From Breviolum minutum Mf 1.05b.01 (Eukaryota > Sar > Dinophyceae > Suessiales > Symbiodiniaceae): a DNA stretch of 64,000 nucleotides. The number at the start of each line of letters is the position of its first letter. The stretch's first letter is position 1. Positions 41,962-50,760 of the stretch are shown here, piece after piece. The position numbers and the translations under genes are program-made. The stretch is taken from positions 1 to 64,000 of the forward strand of contig DF241084.1 of NCBI GenBank assembly GCA_000507305.1. Direction: 5' to 3'. The notes under the pieces were generated by a model, which was not told the origin of the DNA, made no database searches, and saw nothing but the letters and a program-made list of their open reading frames with translations.

Positions 41962-42135
41962 CTAGGACGACACCCGGGACACGACAGGTACGGAACGCCG
42001 CGCCTTTAACATCCTTGGTCTCAAAGTACCTTTGGTCAAAGCTTCGGTGAAAGCTTGTTGTGCCACACGACTCTTCGCCAAGGCCCACGCCGCGGCCTGA
42101 AGATCGTGGGAGCGAAATCCGCCCACGATGGCCAT
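41962..42135 (-). CDS. AWALA-type helical repeat protein, first exon
   Basis: The minus frame from ATG reads MAIVGGFRSHDLQAAAWALA, then KSRVAQQAFTEALTK, where a donor (ACCAAAG|GTACTT) occurs. The open frame continues 22 more codons to TAG. FxxxDLxxxAWALAxxxVxxxxFxxAL matches the degenerate two-helix repeat (FxxQxLAxxAWALAxLGxxD) of heptatricopeptide/RAP/OPR-type proteins, which bind organellar RNA in algae and alveolates. This is pattern recognition only. No acceptor precedes the ATG, so it may be the true start. Confidence 0.6.
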   Translation of the reverse strand: MAIVGGFRSHDLQAAAWALAKSRVAQQAFTEALTKGTLRPRMLKARRSVPVVSRVSS

Positions 42136-42162
42136 GTGAGTTAAAAAACTGGTAGATTCATC

Positions 42163-42273
42163 CTTTCTCCCATAATCATGGTTCAGTGGAAAATCACCCT
42201 AAATGCAAGGAAACCTAATATTGGAGATACACCCATTTTCCACTGAACCATGATTGTGGGAGGAAAGGTATAT
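42163..42273. repeat. Family O element
   Basis: CCTTTCTCCCATAATCATGG at the left and CCATGATTGTGGGAGGAAAGG at the right. A second copy lies at about 15660-15772. Confidence 0.8.
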
Positions 42274-42377
42274 TTTTCATGAATACTTGATTTTGATGGT
42301 ATAGGTGTAGGTAAAACATTCCATAGACGCATGATTCTGGACATATCTTGGCGCTGGCATAATTGTGTTATCCTAGG

Positions 42378-42520
42378 ATGATCACTAAGTGGCCAAAAAA
42401 CACTCGGTCATTGACAACAGCCATTGCCGCAATGTTTTCCGGTGGACTCATCGCTACTTACAAGTTGGATTTGGTCATCAACTACGACGATTCCTTGTCA
42501 TATGGGTCAATATGTATGTG
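42378..42520 (+). CDS. Possible exon, strand uncertain
   Basis: The plus frame reads MITKWPKNTRSLTTAIAAMF, then SGGLIATYKLDLVINYDDSL. The minus strand carries a GTAAGT donor (after CCAACTT) in the same segment, so the plus reading is not secure. Confidence 0.33.
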
Positions 42521-43815
42521 TAAAATGTGCAAATATATAATACCCTACTTGGAGATCATCCCAGGTATCGTAAGTGGTTAGTTTTTCCCTACTTCCAAGC
42601 CATGAAGTCCGGCCATTTGGAAGGGGAATCACCCCATTTATGGGACTTACGATCACCATGGTTATATACCACTTACAAGTCCTGGGATGATCCTCCAAGT
42701 AGTCTTCCAAATGCCTGATCAGGTTTGGTCTTTTGGGTAGGTTTTTGGGGTCCAAATACCTAATCACTAGGTGTTTGGAAGCCTAGGGATATGTATGAAC
42801 ACATATACCCACTACTAGGTGTCTGGTGACCATCCTCATGTAGAGAAATAAAAAGATAAATACATATATTCATATAACATGTGCGTAAAAAAAACCTGTG
42901 AAGGTTAACAGTTCACCAATTCTTGGAAAACGATCACGTGTCCTTTTGGGTTCGGAGAAAATAGGGCTTTTTTGATGTTGACCTTCCAGGGGAACTCTTA
43001 CATTGGAAATCATGATGTATACCGAACATGTTGGAAATCCTTATTATTAACATAGACCATATATCCATGGATTGGGCATACTTCACAATGAAATTATACA
43101 TATCAAGCATGTTGTAATAAACCGATATATTTCAAATATCTATGTGCATATGAAAAAAATGATTGGGTCCTGCGAACTTGCTGTAACAATGAAGGTTAAT
43201 AGATGTCTTTCCATACAAACGAACAGACTAGTTACTCACTGTAAAAGGTTTTGGCAACTTCCACTAGATATAGTATATTCTCCTTGAAACTACCTTAGCC
43301 GTAGCCTCTGAAAGTAGGCCCTCCCAAAAGAAAACTAGTCTGATAAACCATCCATCAATTTTCAGGTGCTATATTAGTTTCAGGCGTGGTAATATAATCA
43401 CTTGGATTTGCATACGATGCTTGCAAAAAGTTAACAACATATGATCCAAATGGTGGTGAATGATGGTGATGAATACGGATCCAATCCGTAAAAATTATTG
43501 CAGTCTCCCAATTGGTAGTGGTGCATGGTGATTTGCCATGGCACAATCCGTAAAAAACTCACCAACAAAACAAATCCAAGAAACCAAGGTAACCCGCGGT
43601 TTTTCAATACATGTTCAGTAAAAAACCAAGGTTTCTTTACTAAGATTTTATTAGGCCTGGAAAGCCAAGTGCCCTATTTTTTAAGGCAATAGTTGCTGGG
43701 TTTTAGGGGTAAAGTTGCCTAAAATGTTCCAGGGGATTAAAAAAAACACCCTGCCTAAAACCCTTGGAAAAAAAAACATGTTGGAAACCACCATCCATGG
43801 GGGATCCCATCCAAC
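42521..43815. repeat. F, N, B and G copies; no gene
   Basis: F at 42546-42701, N at about 42707-42787, B at about 43281-43392 and a long G element at about 43400-43585. 42790-43280 is AT-rich and unassigned. Confidence 0.6.
42546..42701. repeat. Family F MITE-like element
   Basis: TACTTGGAGATCATCCCAGG mirrored by CCTGGGATGATCCTCCAAGTA, with an inner CCATTTGGAAGGGG. Other copies: 13274-13447, 18688-18840, 32800-32955, 36191-36340, 36790-37034, 48088-48348, 59152-59315, 63154-63387. Confidence 0.85.
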
Positions 43816-43920
43816 CTGTGGTAAGCCAAAGTCATCGCCCGCCACTGGATCATGGAGTGCCTGGGCAGAGGGGTTTGGGTGCCATGTAGGAATTGGTCTT
43901 TGGTAAGCTGGGGGATTCAC
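43816..43920 (-). CDS. Putative exon
   Basis: The minus frame reads PAYQRPIPTWHPNPSAQALH, then DPVAGDDFGLPQ, and meets a donor (CACAG|GTTGGA). A second minus frame (HGTQTPLPRHSMIQWRAMTL) is also open. The segment is more GC-rich than its flanks. Function unknown. Confidence 0.38.
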
Positions 43921-43949
43921 TACTTAGACCATCAACTAATGGTTCACCG

Positions 43950-44048
43950 GTTTGAGGCCCGGTGGTTTAGGATTCGAATCGGGCGCCCCTAAGTGACAAT
44001 CCCTTTCATCAGGGAGTCCCAAATATCCAAACCACCGGGCCCCAAACC
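43950..44048. repeat. Family R hairpin (about 36-bp arms)
   Basis: GGTTTGAGGCCCGGTGGTTT pairs with AAACCACCGGGCCCCAAACC. The loop carries GGATTCGAATCGGGCGCC. Single arms occur at about 32975 and 37320. It superficially resembles a tRNA T-arm but does not fold as a tRNA. Confidence 0.7.
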
Positions 44049-44098
44049 AACAATTAGCTGAAACCAGAACCCCCCCAAAAAAACACAATCGAAAACAA

Positions 44099-44938
44099 TA
44101 CACACCTCTGAAGTTCAACAATTTCGGCCCCTTAAAAAAAGGATACTTGGAAAAAGTACAACTTTCCATTCAAAAGTTTGTTTCTTTCACGGGCGAACAG
44201 CTCTTAAACTTCAGCGGTGTACCTTCAAAACATGGTCAGTGAAGTAAAATAACCACAGTTTCAAGGGTAAACTGATCACTGCAAGGCGCTTCTGATGGCT
44301 TGAAACTCTTGGAACGTGGCTACAAAAAACCAATAACATATGCTAATCACTCAAGAGCCTAGCTATCGACCACCTAAGATGCATGAAATCAAAATGATTC
44401 AACCAAAATAATCTCCACATTGCACCTGGTTCGCCTCATTGGAACGCCAACATCATATGAACTTCTCTTTGCAAAGGTCATAGTCCCTAGACATCCAAAC
44501 ACCTAAACTCAAATGGTATGACTGGACCAGTAGAATATACCTTAAAAACCACCAAACCTCAAGAGGTATTGGCCTGGATGTCTACAAACTGTTCGACAAT
44601 ATGTTTTCCTACCATCATGTAATCCCCCACAGGTTTTAAAGATTGGCTTGCTTCGCTGTTTCGCTCAGCTTTTCCCGCCAAGTTCCCAGAGTTTTCCCAG
44701 GGTTTCTTTCTTGTCATAAGAAACTTACCATTGGGCAGTCAAAAAGTAACGAATCATTTCTGGTTGGTGGTTTCAACCCGTTTGAAAAATATTAATCAAA
44801 TTGGTTCTTTTCCCCAGGTTGGGGTGAAAAAAAAATTGTTTGAGACCACCACCAGATTTGTTTAAAGAAGAGGGTTGGTATGGGAAAAAAGATTTCGTGC
44901 CCTGCGTCTGCTTCATCTAGCAGGCCATTTGTAGCAAC
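44099..44938. repeat. B, N and C copies; no gene
   Basis: A B-type element at 44099-44221, N at about 44483-44588 and C at 44760-44855. C lies directly against the 3' part of the minus-strand gene at 44939-45531. Confidence 0.55.
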
Positions 44939-45028
44939 CTTGACAATTGGTAGCTTGCCAAGGATTTCCAAGACAGCCAGCCATTGTCTGGCGATCGAGG
45001 ACTGAGTAGTCAGGTTTGCTTGGAAACT
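44939..45028 (-). CDS. Third exon of the 45-kb minus-strand gene
   Basis: The acceptor ACTGTTGAG|AGT continues in phase 0 from the donor at 45114 (intron of 86 nt) and reads SFQANLTTQSSIARQWLAVL, then EILGKLPIVK, to a donor option (CAAG|GTTGCT). The frame is open beyond it (VATNGLLDEADAGHEIFFP) into a family C element, so the exon may be longer. The middle looks helical. Confidence 0.66.
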
Positions 45029-45114
45029 CTCAACAGTTACGATACAATGTATGTTTAATTTTAGTTCTCTTATTTTCAATCATTCATGTAGTTCACTTTC
45101 TCATCACATCTAAC

Positions 45115-45252
45115 TTTTCCATTTCTCTTCCATTGTTCGCCAGCAGCTGCAGCTTGGTCTTCAGATAGCGTTTTGGAGCTCCGAGCATTGCCCTTCCGGG
45201 CCAGGCGCTGAAGGCGGGTGTTGACCTTCACTTCCAGAGCGTTAAGACGAGC
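45115..45252 (-). CDS. Second exon, basic helix
   Basis: The acceptor AGCATTGAG|GCT and donor GGAAAA|GTTAGA enclose 46 codons in phase 0: ARLNALEVKVNTRLQRLARK, then GNARSSKTLSEDQAAAAGEQ and WKRNGK. The first half is an amphipathic, possibly coiled-coil helix rich in Arg and Leu. Confidence 0.74.
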
Positions 45253-45384
45253 CTCAATGCTTCGGTGGCCTCTTGGTCGGTGGTTGCAGTGGTTTCCCGT
45301 CCCTTCTCGGCAGGCGAGAGGAAGTCCAACGGACTGGACGATGGTGGTTCCCAACGTCATGAGACGTCGCCAAAAACGTCATAC

Positions 45385-45531
45385 TGCAAAGGAGGCGGAT
45401 GCTGCTTTGCGCTTCGTTGAAAAAGTCCCTCCAAAACTCCAAGGGGCTGCAAAACCTGCAGCAATTTTCCTCCACCAGCCGCAGCCCCGGTCATGCCGTG
45501 AAGCCACCAGGGCAATGAGGTGTTTGTTCAT
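45385..45531 (-). CDS. First coding exon of the 45-kb gene
   Basis: A TGA two codons upstream and no usable acceptor point to ATG 45531 as the start: MNKHLIALVASRHDRGCGWW, then RKIAAGFAAPWSFGGTFSTK and RKAASASFA, with a donor (TTTGCA|GTATGA) in phase 0. The basic, Ala/Ser/Phe-containing N-terminus without acidic residues could be an organelle-targeting segment; this is inference. The gene is unrecognised. Confidence 0.7.
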
Positions 45532-46765
45532 TACTCATGGAATTTCCTCCCCAAGAATTCCCAACCTAACCTGCCAATTCCCACTGCCGGCCGCCTTGTC
45601 ATTGGAAGCCGAAAATCCCATATGTCTCAACCTCAATCTGATGGTCAGTTTCAACGGTTGGTCGAAATCTCGGGGGGTTTTGACCCTAGAAACCATGGTA
45701 TGAACCCAACTCTTCTTTGGAATCAAGTTGGGATGGAAATCAAGTTTCATTCAGTACAGTTATATTGAAATATACAATATATATATATATGTATATATAC
45801 ACATACCGTATAACCATATCCTGGTTTTCTCCAGAAGACTTAAAATCAACCAGGAGATGTAAATATACGTACACATGCCTTTGTAAAAAGGGCCTTAAAA
45901 GTTCATGATTTCCACGGCCTTTTGGTTATGCTGAAAGCTGCAAGGGTTGAGATCTGATTCCAAAGCTGCTGGGTGGTTTTTTGCCATCCATTTGCAAGAA
46001 ATATGCTCGTCAAATTGGATCATGTCAGCTTAAGTAGAGGTACATTACTGTTGATGGTTCAGAAATCCGGCGAGAAAACCAGGTTGATAGGTTGTTTATT
46101 CCATTATTTACAAGGTTTTATACATCCCAGGTGGTTGTTTGGGATTTCTGAACCATGAACAGTATGAAACAAAATGGAAACCACCACCTGGACTACCTCA
46201 CAAATGCTAGGCATAAGGTCATAAATAGATCGTGTCAATGGGATGGTCCGTGATGGTACAAAGTACATGTCATGCCACGGCTTAGATCGAAGTACAACAC
46301 GCATGAAAAATGGAAGCCAACCTAACAAATGAACATCTCTCTTTTCCATGGTGAAATACATCAGCAAATCCTATATTGTTCAACCATGTTAGACGACCTG
46401 AAAACAACTTTCGGCTGTGGACATCGGATGATAGCTAAACAAAAAGTACATCTCATAGGATCCATGGACGGTATATGCATAGACATATAAACATGCCTAC
46501 CATTCAAAATACAATTGCAGATATCTACCTACAAATTATACCAAAAAACAACCATCCAAATGTGCTGTTCAAAAAAATATATATATATATATTATATTTA
46601 CACAATCATGGATGCTGTGGGTATGGATAGAACATCTATCCAGTAACATCCAATAAAGAAAGTGTAGTTTCTAAGTTGTTTTTTTCAGCCAACTCAATAG
46701 AATAAGACTAGAACTTATTGAAATTCTCTGACAACCCCCCAAAAAAATCATGTCAACCAATCAAA
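45532..46765. repeat. AT tracts, C with nested D, H copies
   Basis: A (TA)n tract at about 45776-45800, C (about 45975-46195) split by D (46046-46164), H at about 46456-46624 enclosing an (AT)n tract at 46578-46596. The GC-rich patch 45540-45700 is open in several frames but is not called. Confidence 0.55.
46046..46164. repeat. Family D element nested in a family C element
   Basis: The left C part (GTCAAATTGGATCATGTCAG...TAAGTAGAGG) stops at TACATTACTG; D runs to GAACCATGAACAGTA. C resumes as TGAAACAAAATGGAAACCAC and CACCTGG. D inserted after C. Confidence 0.75.
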
Positions 46766-46947
46766 TCAATCTTGGTAACGATCCGGCGTGCATACAAATC
46801 TTTTACGAAATGACTCGGCTTCAATGAGAGTCCATGTGGACAATTTTCTGAATGGTCTTTCAGAAGACATCATGCAGCTTTCGTTGGCGCTTGAGATGGA
46901 ACCATCCCTGGCAATCGTTGAGGGTGACTTTTCTCTCTCTCATAGGC
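46766..46947 (-). CDS. Coding-like segment, strand not fully settled
   Basis: Minus: EKSPSTIARDGSISSANESC, then MMSSERPFRKLSTWTLIEAE, SFRKRF and TGA further on, with a donor option (GATTT|GTATGC). Plus: MRVHVDNFLNGLSEDIMQLS, then LALEMEPSLAIVEGDFSLSH. Minus agrees with most neighbours; plus looks equally good. Confidence 0.42.
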
Positions 46948-47490
46948 TCACCCAGCCCAACAAAAACCCATGAAATCTACATGTAGCTTTATCTTCAATT
47001 CATATCCCATAGGATCCATGTATGGTATATCTACCTACATGAAGAATAGAAAGTCAGCTAAATTTAGGCAAGTATACAAGTCCCATGATTCCTATGTCAG
47101 TGAAATTGGGAAGGTACCCCTGGAAGATACCCCTTAAAATGAGTCCCTAAAAATCCCCTAAAATGATCTTAAAATGAGGATAAATGGGGGTTAATCCTCC
47201 AAAACAGGTGTTAGGATACCATTCCAGGGTTCCTGGGTAAAATCTCCAACTATGCCTATATACTACACCTTTTGTCAACCCCTCAAGCTGAGTCATGATC
47301 ATTAGGTTGCTAAGATGGCTCCTCGGAAAAGAGCTCAGCACAGAAATATTCCTACCAAATGGCGACTTGAAATGGTAGACAAATAAAAAAGAAAAACACA
47401 TGGAAGGAAAGCAGGGTTTGTACCCTATATGCGAATACAGTGTATAGAAATACAGAAATACATCAAACATTTTGAGAGGATTTCCCTTAC

Positions 47491-47639
47491 TTGATCCAAA
47501 GTCTTCATATGTACGCAGGGATGTCGCCCATGGGCGCACTCGTGGTAACCTCCTGGCCATCCGTCCGTTTTTTCTTGGCCGTGACGCTGATGTGCCAATT
47601 GCATCCGTGCCGTGGACGCACGTTTGAAACCATCTTTGC
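47491..47639 (-). CDS. Internal exon with good splice sites
   Basis: The acceptor CCCTTTGCTTCAG|GC and donor GGATCAA|GTAAGG enclose 149 nt. Two frames pass: KDGFKRASTARMQLAHQRHG...CVHMKTLDQ, and QRWFQTCVHGTDAIGTSASR...LRTYEDFGS. A third (MVSNVRPRHGCNWHISVTAK) stops just before the donor. The exon is likely real; the frame is undecided. Confidence 0.55.
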
Positions 47640-47839
47640 CTGAAGCAAAGGGTAACCACCGGAAGTTATACATCCCAAATCCCTAATAATCCAGACCCCT
47701 CGCGATCGCCATGGATGACTTTCACTACCAGGTCGCCATTAAAAACCTTCACTTCCAACTTCCAACCTACCTTTTTTGGAGGGGAATCATGCAAACATGA
47801 AGCAAATGAATGGGTGAATTTTGAGAAACAAATTTCCCT

Positions 47840-48055
47840 TCAATTTTCCCATGACCTCTTTAAAAAAAAATCGAAGAACATCGGAAAATCTTTGGGTGAA
47901 TTTCCCGGAAATTCTATGGTAAATTTTCCCCAAACATCTCGCGGGTTTTTTGGGGGGCTAAATTTTCGCCCCAAAACGCCTCCACCAAAGCCGGTACTGC
48001 GCATGGCTTGTTGCATCTGCCGTCTTTTGGCATTCTGCTCGGTACGCAAACCCAC
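47840..48055 (-). CDS. Probable exon, Gln/Arg helix then Gly-rich turn
   Basis: A strong acceptor (CGTTTCTGTGTGGTCCAG|GTG) opens VGLRTEQNAKRRQMQQAMRS, then TGFGGGVLGRKFSPPKNPRD and VWGKF. The last part (47840-47920) is less protein-like, so the exon may end earlier, for example at a donor near 47997 (CGCA|GTACCG). Confidence 0.55.
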   Translation of the reverse strand: MGLRTEQNAKRRQMQQAMRSTGFGGGVLGRKFSPPKNPRDVWGKFTIEFPGNSPKDFPMFFDFFLKRSWEN

Positions 48056-48087
48056 CTGGACCACACAGAAACGTAAGGAATCGGTGG

Positions 48088-48348
48088 AACTTGGAGGATC
48101 ATCCTACTGTGGATGGTTCAGAAATCCCAAACAACCAACCACCGTTTGGATGGTCCTGAAACCTTGTAAGTCATGGGGATATATGGGGAAGACTACCAAC
48201 CTCATGTGTGGTGCAGGATTTCTGAACCCTCAACAGTAGTTAGCAAGTGCTTAGGTTCACCACCATTGAGAAAAGCCATGAAGGGCCGGAGTCCGGGGTC
48301 CCACAACCTGATTCTTTTCGACTTATTGACTGGGATGATCCTCCAAGG
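48088..48348. repeat. Family F element with a nested family D element
   Basis: F starts ACTTGGAGGATCATCC and is cut by D (48105-48238, TACTGTGGATGGTTCAG to CTCAACAGTA). F then resumes GTTAGCAAGTGCTTAGG and ends GGGATGATCCTCCAAG. Confidence 0.72.
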
Positions 48349-48901
48349 TTTCAGCATGACCCCAAAGCTAACGGATTGGATGGAATCGCCAAGGAATATG
48401 CTTGAAAATTTGGGGGGTAGCTCCAAATCGATCTCTATGATGAAGGGATTCTAGATGGAATATCTGCCATTTTTCCGGAACGGCTTTAATTTATCGTGAA
48501 TTTCAACAAATGACTTGGTTGGACGCACAAACTATTCCCAAACCTATCAACGGGGTTTACCCAACTAGGATTTCATGTTTTCATGTCAAGGGTATTCGGG
48601 ATCCACGAGATGCTTACTTTGCATGGACCATACGGAACCAGGTTATATTGGATGGGAAACTTACAGAAACACAGATGATCTTTTATTCATTTTTGGGTAC
48701 ACCCCCGAAAATGAACACAAAGTCACGGAGGTTTGGTTCAGATGAAAATCATTTTCCTTTGAAAATTTGCGTGATTTTTACAAAGTCGGCCCCTAAAATA
48801 GTTGTATCCACGAGGTTTACCAACCCCTATAAGGAAGTGGTTGAGCTGTAACCCCAGTTACCCATTTGTTAGGCGATTTATAGGGGGTTGTCAATCCACT
48901 T

Positions 48902-48991
48902 TTACTGCCCGCCCAGATGCCCCCGGCCTCGCCCGAAGCTCCTGATTATTTCCAGGACGTTGTTGGGCGAGTGGTCGGTGGAAGCCAACAC
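48902..48991 (-). CDS. Possible terminal exon, Gly/Arg-rich end
   Basis: The minus frame reads VLASTDHSPNNVLEIIRSFG, then RGRGHLGGQ and TAA. A possible acceptor lies inside (ATAATCAG|GAG). A family I element follows. Confidence 0.33.
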   Translation of the reverse strand: MLASTDHSPNNVLEIIRSFGRGRGHLGGQ

Positions 48992-49012
48992 ACAAAATCA
49001 ATGAAAAACACC

Positions 49013-49293
49013 CTAGTTGTTTAGGGAATATAGGGGATTACACCCCTGAAAACTAACATGGAACCTGAAAATGGACCCCTGCAAAAGGAGATTCCTTTTG
49101 GAAACCATCCTTCCTATCTATTCAGTTGGTGTTTTCAACTAGTATACAAGTCCCATGATTCCTATCTATTTGGTGTTTTCAACCCATTTGAAAAACATTC
49201 GTCAAAATGGGTTCATCTTCCCCAAATAGGGGTGAACATAAAAAAATGTTTGAAACCACCACCCAGCTAGTTGTTTAGGGAATATAGGGGATT
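49013..49293. repeat. B/C composite between 27-bp direct repeats
   Basis: CTAGTTGTTTAGGGAATATA (49013) and the same sequence at 49267 both continue GGGGATT and border a 226-bp composite of a B left half and a C element. A related unbroken copy lies at about 26107-26133. Confidence 0.6.
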
Positions 49294-49296
49294 GTA

Positions 49297-49566
49297 TTAC
49301 CCAGTTGTGAGAGGATTACAGTATTTCACAACTATCAAACAAAATGTACAATGATTTTGTCCACATACCCTGGCAAGATGTCTGCAGACTTCGACAGACC
49401 CCCACAATGAAAGAAATTCCGAAACAGAAACTCTTGGTGAAGGGTCCGAGGTATCTTCCAGGGGTATGATAGGTGAGGTCTTAGAAACAACAGGGTGGGG
49501 CAGCAAAGGTTTTTTTTGTGTACCTGGAACCTGTTTGTTCTCTCTCTTTGACCTCGACCCCTCCAA
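49297..49566 (-). CDS. Probable exon, unrecognised
   Basis: The minus frame reads SRSKRENKQVPGTQKKPLLP, then HPVVSKTSPIIPLEDTSDPS, then VSVSEFLSLWGSVEVCRHLA and a Cys-containing end. Basic and Pro/Ser-rich, then helical. A possible acceptor lies near the upstream end (CCTTGGAG|GGG). Confidence 0.48.
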   Translation of the reverse strand: MEGSRSKRENKQVPGTQKKPLLPHPVVSKTSPIIPLEDTSDPSPRVSVSEFLSLWGSVEVCRHLARVCGQNHCTFCLIVVKYCNPLTTG

Positions 49567-50271
49567 GGTTTAAGGTCCAAACTCCAATCAAAACAAGGGT
49601 CGTGAAAGGGTTCCAGGTATAAATATATTATATATAGGTATACGTATATGAAATTACTCCGCTTAAACTACCCACAGTTTTCTAATATCATACATTGATC
49701 TATTGATCTGTGTGTGAAAAGGTGGTGTGTACCCATCACTTTCACTGAAAAGAAAGGGGGTTGATGAGACATGTCTCTTCAGCATTCGCTACCTTTTGAG
49801 CTGCTGTCACCTGACACGAACTATAGTTTTAGCCAGATTGTAAGTAACTCAATGTCCATGATTGACAGCACATGATCGGTAATTTTGCTAGTATCTACCA
49901 TATCATCCTGAAATTGGTGCTGTAATTGCAATCAGTCACACTATAAAAAACTATGGTCCATGGTATTTCAGCTTGTTCTTTTCATAGTTAGTAACTTTTT
50001 TCTGAGTGAAATGAATGAATCTATTCCCAAGCACGAATGTGTACGATGCATTTACCTGAGTGAATTCTGAACAAAACTTAAAGCTATCCAGTTTTGTAAA
50101 AAAAACACCATATTACTGGGTGTCTGGGATTGTAAAATATACCGGTTCAATCCTTTACTATAGGACCTAGGAGCCTGGGGGCTCAAAAGGATCTCCACCT
50201 GCCTCAAGGTGAGGGTTGCTTTCCACTCTGCGGATTGCTTTCCAAGATGTGCGCAAGGCACCCTGCCAGGC
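49567..50271. other. AT-rich DNA without recognised features
   Basis: No repeat family and no gene I would support. Contains a short (TA)n tract at about 49628-49640. The part 50150-50271 is GC-rich and may extend the gene at 50272-50760 (see there). Confidence 0.4.
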
Positions 50272-50760
50272 TCAAATGGCCATCCGGACAAGGTACCGCC
50301 CGCCGTCCGAGGACGGGACAAGCTCGACGGCTTTCCCCAAGCCCAAGCTTTTTCCAGTAGCTGTGGCTTCCAGGCTCAGGATAGTTCTTGCACCATGGCC
50401 GGACATAGCTTCACAACCTCTGTCTCCGAAAGAACCCGACCTCATAGTACGAGGACACAACGGTAGCGTTCGGCGGAACAGCAGCTCTGGTTCAAAGTAT
50501 CTTCGGAGCATGGTCATGTGTCGCGTCACGATGACATCGATGACGTTTGACATAGTAAATTCATCATTCATTCTTTCCTTGGGATACTTGAATGATTCTC
50601 CCACCGGTGGTCCTATATTATAGTCAAAAGAGGAAAAACGACACGAGTTCTGGGGTGAATCCTGCAATCCTTTAAGACACAAACGAACAAACACACGACT
50701 TGCCAAACGGCCGCTTGGTCTCGAAAAGGAAGACTTGGATATATTATCCATTAAACCCAT
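50272..50760 (-). CDS. Long open frame, unrecognised protein
   Basis: 162 codons from ATG: MGLMDNISKSSFSRPSGRLA, then FKYPKERMNDEFTMSNVIDV, IVTRHMTMLRRYFEPELLFR, GDRGCEAMSGHGARTILSLE and LGKAVELVPSSDGGRYLVRM up to TGA. After that TGA the same frame goes on as AWQGALRTSWKAIRRVESNP and HLEAGGDPFEPPGS to TAG. So a short intron (for example one ending CTGGCAG) or a disabling stop is possible near 50270. The VIDVIVTRHMTMLRRYFEPE part is the most clearly coding. Confidence 0.55.
   Translation of the reverse strand: MGLMDNISKSSFSRPSGRLASRVFVRLCLKGLQDSPQNSCRFSSFDYNIGPPVGESFKYPKERMNDEFTMSNVIDVIVTRHMTMLRRYFEPELLFRRTLPLCPRTMRSGSFGDRGCEAMSGHGARTILSLEATATGKSLGLGKAVELVPSSDGGRYLVRMAI

Noticed and set aside
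43950..44048. tRNA-like GGATTCGAATC motif
   Set aside because: The surrounding sequence folds as one long hairpin (family R) and not as a cloverleaf; no anticodon arm fits.
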